Shown piece by piece: positions 55,058-63,226 of a stretch of DNA of 64,000 bases (position 1 is its first letter; each line of letters opens with the position of its first letter). The notes below the pieces were generated by a model. The model made no database searches, was not told the DNA's origin, and saw nothing but the letters and a program-made list of their open reading frames with translations. The translations under genes were made by a program, and so were the position numbers. The stretch comes from Bacteroidales bacterium (GTDB lineage Bacteria; Bacteroidota; Bacteroidia; Bacteroidales; UBA932), in contig JAFUZO010000008.1 in the NCBI GenBank assembly GCA_017476575.1, positions 1 through 64,000 on the forward strand, given 5' to 3'.

Positions 55058-56022
55058 GAAAATCCTGTCTTTTTATCCCGGCCATCCTATCCCTGGCCTT
55101 TTCCTGCGGGAAGGCGTCCCCGGAAACCCCGGCACCCGACCCCGGACCGGATGCGCCGGCCGTGGAACCGCAGCCCTCGGGGCGGTCTGCCCAGGTGACG
55201 GTGGCCACGTACAATATCCGCTGTCTCAAGAGCGAGGACACCGGCTACAAGGCCTGGTCCTGGCGGAAGGGGAACGTCTGTGCCCTCGTGGAGGACGAGG
55301 CGTTCGGCGTGGTCGGCTTCCAGGAGGTAAGCGAAGGGATGGTGAAAGACCTTACGGACGGCCTTCCCGCATATGACTTCCATCTCGTCGGGCGGGAAGA
55401 CGGCGTCTCCAAGGGAGAGTCTGTCGGCATCGTCTGGCGGAAGGATGCGTTCCGGGCGGTCTCCAAGGGCCGTTTCTTCCTGTCGGCTACGCCGGATGTG
55501 GTGTCGAGCCCTTATCCCGGATGGACGTCGTCCGACCCCGGGCGGAACCGTGTCGTGGCCTGGGCGGTGTTGACCCACCTGGAATCGGGCGTGTCTTTCC
55601 TGGCCCTGTCCACGCACCTGGAGGTCGGAAAGACGGATGAGGTGGTCATCCGCCAGAAGTCGGCGGAACTCATCGCGGCGATGCTTCCTTCGCTGAATCC
55701 GTCGGGGCTGCCCGTCATCCTCGTCGGCGACATGAATTCGAAGCCGACGGAGACCAGCGCCGCGATATTCCGGAAGACCTTCACCGACACCTATCTCGCC
55801 GCCGAGGCGGCCGGGGTCCGGGAGGGATGGCGCGGCTCTTTCAACGGGCACAACTACACCCCGGACGACTATCTGGACACCCAGGGGCTCCGGATCGACT
55901 ACATCTATATCCGGGGAACGGTCTCGGTCGACCGCTACCGGGTCGTCGACACCCGGTACGGCGGGTACTATCCCTCGGACCATTGCCCCGTCATGACACG
56001 ATTGACCCTACAAACACAATAA
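55054..56022 (+). CDS. EEP-family lipoprotein (locus D), paralogue of the 25155 protein
   Basis: A 322-residue lipoprotein, lipobox AFSC (Cys18), with a Pro-rich linker (ETPAPDPGPDAPA). EEP motifs: ATYNIRC, VGFQE, STHLEVG, GDMNSKPT, LRIDYIYIR and SDHCPV. The match to the locus B protein at 25155 is close over the whole domain. It follows a different EEP subfamily member, so locus D exports two phosphodiesterase-fold proteins. The small FCAS peptide begins 4 bases after its stop. Confidence 0.9.
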   Translation: MRKSCLFIPAILSLAFSCGKASPETPAPDPGPDAPAVEPQPSGRSAQVTVATYNIRCLKSEDTGYKAWSWRKGNVCALVEDEAFGVVGFQEVSEGMVKDLTDGLPAYDFHLVGREDGVSKGESVGIVWRKDAFRAVSKGRFFLSATPDVVSSPYPGWTSSDPGRNRVVAWAVLTHLESGVSFLALSTHLEVGKTDEVVIRQKSAELIAAMLPSLNPSGLPVILVGDMNSKPTETSAAIFRKTFTDTYLAAEAAGVREGWRGSFNGHNYTPDDYLDTQGLRIDYIYIRGTVSVDRYRVVDTRYGGYYPSDHCPVMTRLTLQTQ

Positions 56023-56026
56023 CACG

Positions 56027-56176
56027 ATGAAGAAGAAAGTCTATCAGGCTCCGTCGCTCCGGCGGGCACCGCTGCAGGCAGAGCGGAATTTCTGCGCCTC
56101 CCTCTACACCGATGGGGAGAATGGACTCGAAGGTTGGAACTGGGATTCCGACGAGACGGACTGGGAACTGAAATAA
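56027..56176 (+). CDS. Small FCAS-motif peptide (49 aa) upstream of fimbrillin-like lipoprotein
   Basis: A 49-residue peptide starting MKKKVYQAPSLRRAPL, with ERNFCAS at residues 19-25 and a Trp/acidic end (GWNWDSDETDWELK). The ERxFCAS core is shared with the peptide at 22560, and the MKK...P N-terminus is also alike. No signal peptide or membrane segment is present. Its stop sits within the strong ribosome binding site (AGGAGG, 56176-56181) of the next gene, so ribosomes finishing it could reinitiate there. It lies in an operon between an EEP lipoprotein and a fimbrillin/NHL lipoprotein. Function unknown. Confidence 0.68.
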   Translation: MKKKVYQAPSLRRAPLQAERNFCASLYTDGENGLEGWNWDSDETDWELK

Positions 56177-56189
56177 GGAGGACGGCACC

Positions 56190-58007
56190 ATGAAGAAATA
56201 TGGAATGACATTCGCAGCCCTCGCCGCCATCCTGGCCGGCTGCACCAAGGAGAACGACACCGTGCAGGAGACTGTCCCTGCCGATGGCGTCGCTTATCTG
56301 ACTGCCCGTTTTGCGCCCGAGACCAAGACGGCATTCGTGGACGGCGAGGCCCGCTATGTCTGGAAAAGCGGGGACAACCTCTCGGTCCATATCCTGAAGG
56401 AGGACGGAACGCATGCAACGACGGCCCTTACCTATACGGGTGACGATACGGATGGCGAAGCCAAGTTCTACCGGGCTCCCGAGAATACGCCGGGTACCGT
56501 GGTCGTCGGCAAGACGGGCTTTGCCGTCTATCCTGCCGTCGGGGTCTCCATGTCGGAAGACAACCTGGTCATCGGGTTGAAAAATACCTATGGCGGCGCG
56601 ACGGGCACCAATTTCTTCGTCGGGAACGTGGAGGCGCCGATGTTCGCGGCGGTCGAATCGACGACGGATATCACCCTGTCCCACCTGGGCGGCCTTCTGA
56701 AGGTGACCTACCAGAATATACCTCCGAAAGTGACCCGGATGGTGGTCAGCGCCCCTGGCTATCAGGTCTCAGGCAATATCCCCCTGGCCGCCGGTTGGAA
56801 TGCCGAGGGTGTCACGGGGGAGCAGCCCTACATCCAGGCCGTGGCCGGATCCGGTTCCGTGACGTTGAATTTCGCCACGACCAAGTTGACCCATGCCCAG
56901 CGTGTCGAAGGCGTGTCCTTCTATGTCCCGCTCCCCGTCGGCCCCGGTGATGACCACAAGTACCCCGAACTGGACATCGAACTGCGTTTTGCCGACGGTA
57001 CGACCGTCCCGGGCTCCGCCGTCGCCGCCAAGGACGTTCCGATCGAGCGTGCCACCGTAAAGACCCTCAAGCCCATCAAGATGAAGACCTATGCGGTGTC
57101 CACCTTGGCGAGCGGTATGGCCTATACCCTGCACAACATGGACCTGGTATCGGATGACATGCTGGTGGTGGCTTGCGAACAGTATCATCTGCAATATGTA
57201 TCGACGGCAGACGGGGCGATGGTGGGAACGGTGGACGGTTCCGGCCAGTTCCAGTATCCGTATGGCGTCTGTGTACACGACGGTAATATCCATATCGCCA
57301 ACAAGGTGGGTACGGGTGTCAACGGATTGCTTACCTATAGCATGTCCGAGGAGAAGATGGTGGCAACGGCGACTGGCTTCAACCAGGCGATGCAGGTGAA
57401 GTATTTCGGGGACGATGCCTATTTGCTGGCCCGTGGAGATGGAAGCAATGCCGGCGTCATCTACATCTACAAAGGGGGCATCGAATCTGGAACCCGTGAG
57501 GTCTATGCCGACTTCAGCGAGGTGACCCTGTCCGCCGGCAAGGCTTGGCCGGTTTCGATGGCGCAGGACAAGGACGGCTCTCTCGTCGTATTCGTAAGCA
57601 CATCGAGCGGCACCCCTAAGGAGGCATTCAAGTTGTACCGGATATCCGGGCAAGGTGCGACCCCGGTCGCCATCTTCGGAAGCGGAACAAAGGCCACAGA
57701 CTTTAACGGGATTGTCGACGGGGGCAGTGCTGCCTCGACATTTGCAGCCAATATGTGGGATATGGTTTTCGATGCGCAATGGAATCTGTATCTGGCCAAT
57801 GGAATTGTAGTCCGCAAACTGGTCCGGGGGACGGATGGCCTTGAGGACGGCACCCTCGTCACACTTTGTTCCAACGGGTATGCGGACGGAATCGGGGCCG
57901 CAGCGGCATTCAACAATCCGGCTGGACTGGCATTCAACGGCGATTACAGTATCCTGTACATTTCGGAGAACAGCAACAAGCGGATTCGGAAGATGGTGAT
58001 TGAATAG
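56190..58007 (+). CDS. Lipoprotein with fimbrillin-like N-terminus and NHL-like propeller
   Basis: A 605-residue lipoprotein, lipobox LAGC (Cys18). Residues about 25-290 are fimbrillin-like (ETKTAFVDGEARYVWKSGDN). Residues about 305-605 form an NHL-type propeller (YPYGVCVHDGNIHIANK, NPAGLAFNGDYSILYISENS, KRIRKMVIE) matching the C-termini of the 51100 and 52875 proteins. The start is supported by AGGAGG 8 bases upstream. It ends locus D ahead of the hairpin at 58034. The preceding small peptide and the N-terminal module link it to the proteins of 22691 and 30353. Confidence 0.87.
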   Translation: MKKYGMTFAALAAILAGCTKENDTVQETVPADGVAYLTARFAPETKTAFVDGEARYVWKSGDNLSVHILKEDGTHATTALTYTGDDTDGEAKFYRAPENTPGTVVVGKTGFAVYPAVGVSMSEDNLVIGLKNTYGGATGTNFFVGNVEAPMFAAVESTTDITLSHLGGLLKVTYQNIPPKVTRMVVSAPGYQVSGNIPLAAGWNAEGVTGEQPYIQAVAGSGSVTLNFATTKLTHAQRVEGVSFYVPLPVGPGDDHKYPELDIELRFADGTTVPGSAVAAKDVPIERATVKTLKPIKMKTYAVSTLASGMAYTLHNMDLVSDDMLVVACEQYHLQYVSTADGAMVGTVDGSGQFQYPYGVCVHDGNIHIANKVGTGVNGLLTYSMSEEKMVATATGFNQAMQVKYFGDDAYLLARGDGSNAGVIYIYKGGIESGTREVYADFSEVTLSAGKAWPVSMAQDKDGSLVVFVSTSSGTPKEAFKLYRISGQGATPVAIFGSGTKATDFNGIVDGGSAASTFAANMWDMVFDAQWNLYLANGIVVRKLVRGTDGLEDGTLVTLCSNGYADGIGAAAAFNNPAGLAFNGDYSILYISENSNKRIRKMVIE

Positions 58008-58033
58008 TGTCCGGACCACACTTCATAGACCTC

Positions 58034-58063
58034 TCACTCCCGGACCATGAGGCCCGGGAGTGA
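58034..58063 (+). terminator. Intrinsic terminator of locus D
   Basis: TCACTCCCGG (58034-58043) pairs perfectly with CCGGGAGTGA (58054-58063), 10 bp with a 10-base loop, followed by TTGTTTC. It lies 26 bases after the stop of the 56190 gene. Confidence 0.8.
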
Positions 58064-58174
58064 TTGTTTCAGTGTATCCTCCGGAGTGCATGGGGCCGGC
58101 TGCCCTGCTTTGGGAAGGCCCCCTCTCCCCCTCCTGTCCTGTTCCCACCCCCGTCCTTCCTGTTCCCTGCCCTC

Positions 58175-58261
58175 GTCATGCCCGGCCCGACCGGGCATCT
58201 CGTTTCCTGCCCCCGTTATGCCCATCCATTCCCGTCATGCCCGGCCCTGACCGGGCATGAC
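58175..58261. repeat. Extragenic palindromic repeats, two full copies and one partial
   Basis: GTCATGCCCGG at 58175-58185 is followed by CCGGGCAT at 58191-58198. A second, fuller copy has GTCATGCCCGG at 58234-58244 and CCGGGCATGAC at 58251-58261, an 11-bp stem. Between them GTTATGCCCAT (from about 58215) looks like a decayed copy. This REP-like array fills much of the 295-base gap 58008-58302, between the locus D terminator and the small minus-strand lipoprotein gene. The remainder of the gap is C-rich and shows nothing else. Confidence 0.75.
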
Positions 58262-58302
58262 AGGGGGGTGCACGACGGGCAACCGGGTGACGACCGGGCG
58301 CG

Positions 58303-58665
58303 TCAGTACGGGCGGGAGAGGTCGGCGAAGTTGAGGTGGCCGCGCGTGTCGTAGACGACGCCGTACGCTTCCGTGCGCAGGAACTCGCCCGAGATGGCGT
58401 CGTAGACGTCAAGGGTGAGCTGGGCGGTCTGGAAGTCCGGGCTGACGTGCCGGGTGAGGTCGGTGAAGATGTACTCCAAGTCGTTGTCGGAGAACGTGTT
58501 GTGGTGGAAGCCTTCGTAACGGACCGGGTCGATGTGGATGACGTCTCCGTTGGCATAGAGCAGGTCGGCCCTTGCATCGACGGAGAGGTCGGTGTCGACA
58601 TCGCAGGAGGATGCGGCACCGACCAGGGCCAGGCATGCGGCCACGAGGTACAGGAACCGTCTCAT
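58303..58665 (-). CDS. Small lipoprotein of unknown function
   Basis: A 120-residue predicted lipoprotein with signal peptide and lipobox-like ASSC (Cys21). No family is recognised. The mature part contains a beta-rich pattern (YEGFHHNTFSDNDLEYIF, LDVYDAISGEFL). The start codon overlaps the recA stop by one base (TGATG), so it is probably cotranscribed with recA, an unusual partner. Its reading frame has normal codon use and a good signal peptide, which supports a real gene. Confidence 0.7.
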   Translation of the reverse strand: MRRFLYLVAACLALVGAASSCDVDTDLSVDARADLLYANGDVIHIDPVRYEGFHHNTFSDNDLEYIFTDLTRHVSPDFQTAQLTLDVYDAISGEFLRTEAYGVVYDTRGHLNFADLSRPY

Positions 58666-59699
58666 CAGTCGGTGACGCTCTTCATCGCCTCGCGGATCTT
58701 GGCCTCGATCTCCTCGGCAAGCTCAGGGTTGTCGACCATGAGCTGCTTGGTGGCCTCGCGTCCCTGGGCGAGCTTGCTTTCGCCGTAACTGAACCACGAA
58801 CCGGATTTCTTGATGACTTCGAGTTCGACACCGAGGTCGACGATCTCGCCGCTGCGGGAGATGCCTTCTCCGAAGACGATGTCGAATTCTGCCTTCTTGA
58901 ACGGCGGAGCCATCTTGTTCTTGACGACCTTGACCCGGACATGGTTGCCGAGGGCTTCGTCGCCGTCCTTGATCTGGGTGGTGCGGCGGATGTCGAGGCG
59001 GACGGAGGCGTAGAACTTGAGGGCGTTGCCGCCGGTGGTGGTCTCCGGGTTGCCGAACATGATGCCGATCTTCTCGCGGAGTTGGTTGATGAAGATGCAG
59101 CAGGTGTTCGTCTTGGAGATGTTGGCCGTGAGCTTGCGGAGGGCCTGGGACATGAGGCGGGCCTGGAGCCCGACCTTGTTCTCGCCCATCTCGCCTTCGA
59201 TCTCGGCCTTCGGGGTGAGGGCGGCGACAGAGTCGATGACGACGATGTCGATGGCGCCGCTGCGGATGAGGTTGTCAGCAATTTCGAGGGCTTGTTCGCC
59301 GTTGTCGGGCTGTGAGATGAGGAGGGTGTCGAGGTTGACGCCGAGGGCCTTGGCATAGGTCCTGTCGAAAGCGTGTTCGGCATCGATGATGGCGGCGATG
59401 CCGCCGGCTTTCTGAGCCTCTGCGATGGCATGGATGGCGAGGGTGGTCTTGCCGCTGGACTCTGGACCGTAGATCTCGATGATCCGGCCCTTCGGATAAC
59501 CGCCGATCCCGAGGGCATGGTCCAACGCGATGGAACCGCTCGGAATGACCTGCGACGCATCCCATTGTGGCTGATCTCCCAGCTTCATGATGGTACCCTT
59601 CCCGTAATCCTTCTCGATCTTGTCGATCGTGGCCTGCAATGCCTTCAGTTTGGCGGCATTGACATCTGCACCGGTCTTTTCTTCTACTGCTTTAGCCAT
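58665..59699 (-). CDS. recA: RecA recombinase
   Basis: A 344-residue RecA, the DNA strand-exchange protein and SOS co-protease. The Walker A motif is GPESSGKTT, followed by [13 protein letters not shown]. The Walker B region is [20 protein letters not shown], and loop 2 includes the [20 protein letters not shown] stretch. An acidic C-terminal end ([16 protein letters not shown]) closes it. Length and motifs are those of full-length RecA. Its regulator RecX is encoded at 63227 on the other strand. Confidence 0.98.
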   Translation of the reverse strand: MAKAVEEKTGADVNAAKLKALQATIDKIEKDYGKGTIMKLGDQPQWDASQVIPSGSIALDHALGIGGYPKGRIIEIYGPESSGKTTLAIHAIAEAQKAGGIAAIIDAEHAFDRTYAKALGVNLDTLLISQPDNGEQALEIADNLIRSGAIDIVVIDSVAALTPKAEIEGEMGENKVGLQARLMSQALRKLTANISKTNTCCIFINQLREKIGIMFGNPETTTGGNALKFYASVRLDIRRTTQIKDGDEALGNHVRVKVVKNKMAPPFKKAEFDIVFGEGISRSGEIVDLGVELEVIKKSGSWFSYGESKLAQGREATKQLMVDNPELAEEIEAKIREAMKSVTD

Positions 59700-59749
59700 A
59701 ATGTTGTCATGTTTGTTGTGTTTCCCGGATGAAATATGTCCGATTGTCG

Positions 59750-59757
59750 CAAAGTTA
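59750..59757 (-). promoter_or_regulatory. Predicted -7 element of the recA promoter
   Basis: Read on the minus strand the bases are TAACTTTG, a full match to TAnnTTTG, about 50 bases upstream of the recA ATG. No clear TTTG occurs 19 bases further upstream. The 107-base gap between recA and rlmN therefore carries two diverging promoters. Confidence 0.5.
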
Positions 59758-59781
59758 TAAAATCTCCCGGGAAATTTGTAT

Positions 59782-59789
59782 TATTTTTG
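59782..59789 (+). promoter_or_regulatory. Predicted -7 element of the rlmN promoter
   Basis: TATTTTTG matches TAnnTTTG and lies 17 bases before the rlmN ATG at 59807. The -33 region is not well conserved. The short leader agrees with choosing 59807 rather than 59729 as the start of rlmN. Confidence 0.45.
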
Positions 59790-59806
59790 CAGAGAAATTG
59801 CGAGCT

Positions 59807-60832
59807 ATGAAGACAAGACTCTTGGGGCTGGACCCCGCCGGACTCAAAGACATCGCCGTGGACGCCGGACTGCCGCCTTTCGCCGGCCGACAGATGGCGC
59901 AGTGGATCTATAGCCGCCGCGTGCGGACCCTCGATGCGATGACAAACCTCTCCAAGGCCGGACGGGAGCGCCTGGCGGAGCGCTATGAGGTCGGCGTGGC
60001 AACGCCGCTAGGGTCGCAGGTCTCCTCCGACGGGACCGTCAAGTACCTCTTCCCGGTCGGCGGCAACCCGGATAATGCCGTAGAGGCCGTGATGATTCCG
60101 GACCAGGAAAGGCGGACCCTCTGCGTGTCTTCCCAGGCGGGCTGCCGGATGGGCTGCAAGTTCTGCATGACCGGCCGCCAAGGTTTCCACGGCAACCTCT
60201 CTCCCGCGGACATCCTCTCCCAGCTGTTCGGCATCGCCGAGGCCGGCCGTCTGACCAATGCCGTTTTCATGGGCATGGGAGAACCGTTGGACAACTGGGA
60301 GGCCGTCAAAGGAGCCATCGAGGTCCTGACCGCCGACTGGGGTCTGGGGTGGAGCCCCAAGCGCATCACCCTGTCGACGATCGGCGTCGTCCCGGCCCTG
60401 GAACGCTTTCTGGAGGAGAGCCGCTGCCACCTGGCGGTCAGTCTCCACAACCCTTTTCCGGAAGAGCGGCTGGAGATGATGCCCGTCCAGAAGGTCTGGC
60501 CCGCAGAAGATGTCCTGAAGCTGGTCCGTCAATACGATTTTACCGGCCAGCGCCGGGTCAGTTTCGAATACACCATGTTCGCCGGCTTCAACGACACCAA
60601 GCGCCACGCCGATGCCCTCGTCCAGCTCTTGAAGGGGCTGGAATGCCGGGTCAACCTGATCCGGTTCCACCGCATCCCGGACTTCCCGTACGGGACCAGC
60701 TCCCAGCCGGTGATGGAGGCCTTCCGCGACCGCCTGGCCCGGGGCGGGGTCACCGCCACCATCCGCGCCTCCCGGGGCGAAGACATCCTCGCCGCCTGCG
60801 GCATGCTGGCGGGCAAACACCATGCACCATGA
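59807..60832 (+). CDS. rlmN: 23S rRNA (adenine-C2)-methyltransferase RlmN
   Basis: A radical-SAM methyltransferase of 341 residues that methylates A2503 of 23S rRNA and A37 of some tRNAs. The iron-sulfur motif is CRMGCKFCMTG (CxxxCxxC). GMGEPLDNW, RITLSTIGVVP and the C-terminal catalytic Cys in AACGML are present. The frame is open back to 59729, but that portion includes the promoter and lacks family similarity. The stop overlaps the following patatin gene (ATGA). Confidence 0.96.
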   Translation: MKTRLLGLDPAGLKDIAVDAGLPPFAGRQMAQWIYSRRVRTLDAMTNLSKAGRERLAERYEVGVATPLGSQVSSDGTVKYLFPVGGNPDNAVEAVMIPDQERRTLCVSSQAGCRMGCKFCMTGRQGFHGNLSPADILSQLFGIAEAGRLTNAVFMGMGEPLDNWEAVKGAIEVLTADWGLGWSPKRITLSTIGVVPALERFLEESRCHLAVSLHNPFPEERLEMMPVQKVWPAEDVLKLVRQYDFTGQRRVSFEYTMFAGFNDTKRHADALVQLLKGLECRVNLIRFHRIPDFPYGTSSQPVMEAFRDRLARGGVTATIRASRGEDILAACGMLAGKHHAP

Positions 60833-63225
60833 GAAGATACCTTCTGATTACCATAGGACTCTTGGCAGGCCTGGCGCTCTCCGCGCAGGACCGCTCCTCT
60901 GCGACCTTCGGGCTGGACCCTTCCGACGAGGCGGCCGTGAAGGCCATCCGCGCCCGGATGGACAGCATCCGGCGCCATCGGCCCACCGTCGCCCTCGTGC
61001 TGAGCGGCGGCGGCGCCAAGGGAGCGGCACATATCGGTGCCCTGCGCTACATGGAGCGCTATAAGATACCCGTCGACATGGTCGTCGGCACCAGCATCGG
61101 CGGCCTCCTGGGCGGATGTTATGCGCTGGGCTACTCGCCTGCATATCTGGACTCCCTCATCCGCAGCATCGACTGGCCGGTGGCGATGAGCGACGATGTG
61201 CCGAAGGAGTATATCCCTTATTCCAAGGTCAGATACAGGGAGAAGTTCGCCTTGTCCATTCCGTTCTACTACAGCAAGCCGGACTTCCAGGACCATATCT
61301 CGGGCGACATCCAGTTTGCCGGGGGCGGCGACGGGCACCTGCATCTGTCGGCAGACAAGGATGGCGCGTCCAAGATGATCCGGCAGAACCTGATGGGCGT
61401 CCTTCCGTCCGGCTTCATCTACGGGCAGAACGTCGAATACATCATCTCCAGCCTGACCGCCGGGTATGCCGATTCGACGGACTTCTTCCAGTTCCCGATC
61501 CCGTTCGCCTGCATCGCCACGGACATCGTCTCCGGCAAGGCCAAGGTCTGGCACAGCGGCAGCATCAACACCGCGCTCCGGTCCACGATGTCCATCCCGG
61601 GTCTCTTCGCACCGGTGCGCACCCGCGGCATGGTGCTCGTCGACGGTGGCATGCGCAACAACTTCCCGGTCGACGTGGCGCGCGACATGGGCGCGGACAT
61701 CGTCATCGGCATCGACCTGTCCGACGCGAAACTGGGCTACGGTGAAATCCAGAACCTTGCCGACATCGTCTGGAGGGGCATCGACATGTTCGGCGGCGAT
61801 TCCTTCGAGCGCAATGTGGCGATGGTGGACCTCCGCATCAAGCCGGAACTCTCCGGCTACAACATGATGAGCTTTTCCGCCGAGAGCATCGACTCCATGC
61901 TCGTGCGGGGGTACGAGGCGGCCGAGGCGAAGGATGAGGAACTTTCCGCCATCCGGCGCTGGCTGGGCAAGGATACCCTCCGGCTTTCCGGGAAACCAGC
62001 TGTGGACGTGAACGGACATCCGGTGTACATCGACGACATCGAAATTGCGGGCGTGTCGGAACGCGAGCGGGAATACATCCTGTCCGCCATCCGCGTACAG
62101 CCAGGCCGGCTGGTGGACCGGCGCGGGATCGAGCAGGCCATCGCCACCATCTACGGCAAGGGCGCCTACGACTATGTCAATTACGAACTGCTCGGCACGG
62201 GCGATTCCTACCGCCTGCGGATCAACTGCAAGAAAGGTCCGAAGCACCAGCTGGGCGTCGGATTCCGGGTGGATACGGAAGAACTGGTGTCCATCCTGCT
62301 CAATGTCGGCCTGAATACGAACTCCCTGCGCGGCTCCTCCCTTGACATGACGGCCAAGGTGGGGGCGAATCCCTATTTCAATGCGCACTACGCCTACAAC
62401 ATGCAGAAGGCTCCGACCTTGAATGCCCGCGCCGGTATCCGCTGGACCGACCGCAACAACTTCATCTCGGGCCGCAACCGCTACAACATCTCCTATCTGA
62501 TGACCTCCCAGGAACTCTTTGTCTCCAACATGCACTGGTCGCAGTTCGATGTACGGGGCGGTGTCCGGAACGATTATTTCAAGGTGCACCGACTCCTGTC
62601 CAGCGATGTGGTCGGCGACTATGCCCGGAACCTCGAGGCCATGGACTATCCCGCCCTGTTCATCGACGCCACGACGGACAACCTGGACGACGGTTATTTT
62701 CCGAAGGAGGGTTTCTCGGCCAAGTTGCGCTATGAACTGATCTCCCGCATGAGCGACGGACCGGACTATCCCGGCTTCTTCGGCATCCTTGCCCTCGGCG
62801 GCCGGGTTGCCGTCCCGGTCGGCAGTCGGTTCACCCTCATCCCGCAGGGTGACATGCGCCTGGTCTTCGGCGACGACATCCCGATTCCCTATGCCAACGT
62901 CCTCGGTGGCGACATGCGCGGGCGGTATGTGGACCACCAGATTCCCTTCATCGGCATCGACAACGCCGCCTTCCGCCGCAACTGCCTCATCGACACACGG
63001 ATGGATCTCCGGTTCGAAGTGGCCCGCAACAACTATTTGACCGGTACGTTCAACTATGCCCGCGACTTCTACAATTTCAGCCAGTACGAACTGGGTGAGG
63101 ATGTCTTCGGCTGTGGCCTCGGCTATGCCTACGATTCCATTGTGGGCCCCCTCAAAGGACAGGTGTACTGGTCGTCGCTGACCCATCACGTCGGCGTCTA
63201 TCTCTCTCTCGGTTTCGACTTTTGA
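60829..63225 (+). CDS. Patatin-like phospholipase with POTRA and outer-membrane barrel (PlpD/type Vd-like)
   Basis: A 798-residue protein with a signal peptide (about 1-19, ending LALSAQ). The patatin domain (about 50-310) has the oxyanion loop GGGAKGAA, nucleophile motif GTSIGG and catalytic Asp in DGGMRNN. A POTRA-like region follows (about 385-465; VDVNGHPVYIDDIEIAGV). The C-terminal part is an outer-membrane beta barrel ending YLSLGFDF. The composition is like Bacteroidetes patatin-barrel proteins and Pseudomonas PlpD; lipase activity at the envelope is expected but not proven. It is coupled to rlmN by ATGA. Confidence 0.9.
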   Translation: MRRYLLITIGLLAGLALSAQDRSSATFGLDPSDEAAVKAIRARMDSIRRHRPTVALVLSGGGAKGAAHIGALRYMERYKIPVDMVVGTSIGGLLGGCYALGYSPAYLDSLIRSIDWPVAMSDDVPKEYIPYSKVRYREKFALSIPFYYSKPDFQDHISGDIQFAGGGDGHLHLSADKDGASKMIRQNLMGVLPSGFIYGQNVEYIISSLTAGYADSTDFFQFPIPFACIATDIVSGKAKVWHSGSINTALRSTMSIPGLFAPVRTRGMVLVDGGMRNNFPVDVARDMGADIVIGIDLSDAKLGYGEIQNLADIVWRGIDMFGGDSFERNVAMVDLRIKPELSGYNMMSFSAESIDSMLVRGYEAAEAKDEELSAIRRWLGKDTLRLSGKPAVDVNGHPVYIDDIEIAGVSEREREYILSAIRVQPGRLVDRRGIEQAIATIYGKGAYDYVNYELLGTGDSYRLRINCKKGPKHQLGVGFRVDTEELVSILLNVGLNTNSLRGSSLDMTAKVGANPYFNAHYAYNMQKAPTLNARAGIRWTDRNNFISGRNRYNISYLMTSQELFVSNMHWSQFDVRGGVRNDYFKVHRLLSSDVVGDYARNLEAMDYPALFIDATTDNLDDGYFPKEGFSAKLRYELISRMSDGPDYPGFFGILALGGRVAVPVGSRFTLIPQGDMRLVFGDDIPIPYANVLGGDMRGRYVDHQIPFIGIDNAAFRRNCLIDTRMDLRFEVARNNYLTGTFNYARDFYNFSQYELGEDVFGCGLGYAYDSIVGPLKGQVYWSSLTHHVGVYLSLGFDF

Positions 63226-63226
63226 C

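Noticed and set aside
58034-58302. Overlapping short frames of 60-100 codons in the gap after locus D
   Set aside because: They are Pro/Ser-rich translations of the terminator and palindromic repeats, with no homologous pattern or start signal.
60349-60828. N-terminal extension of the patatin reading frame
   Set aside because: It is out of frame within rlmN; the ATG at 60829 starts the signal peptide.
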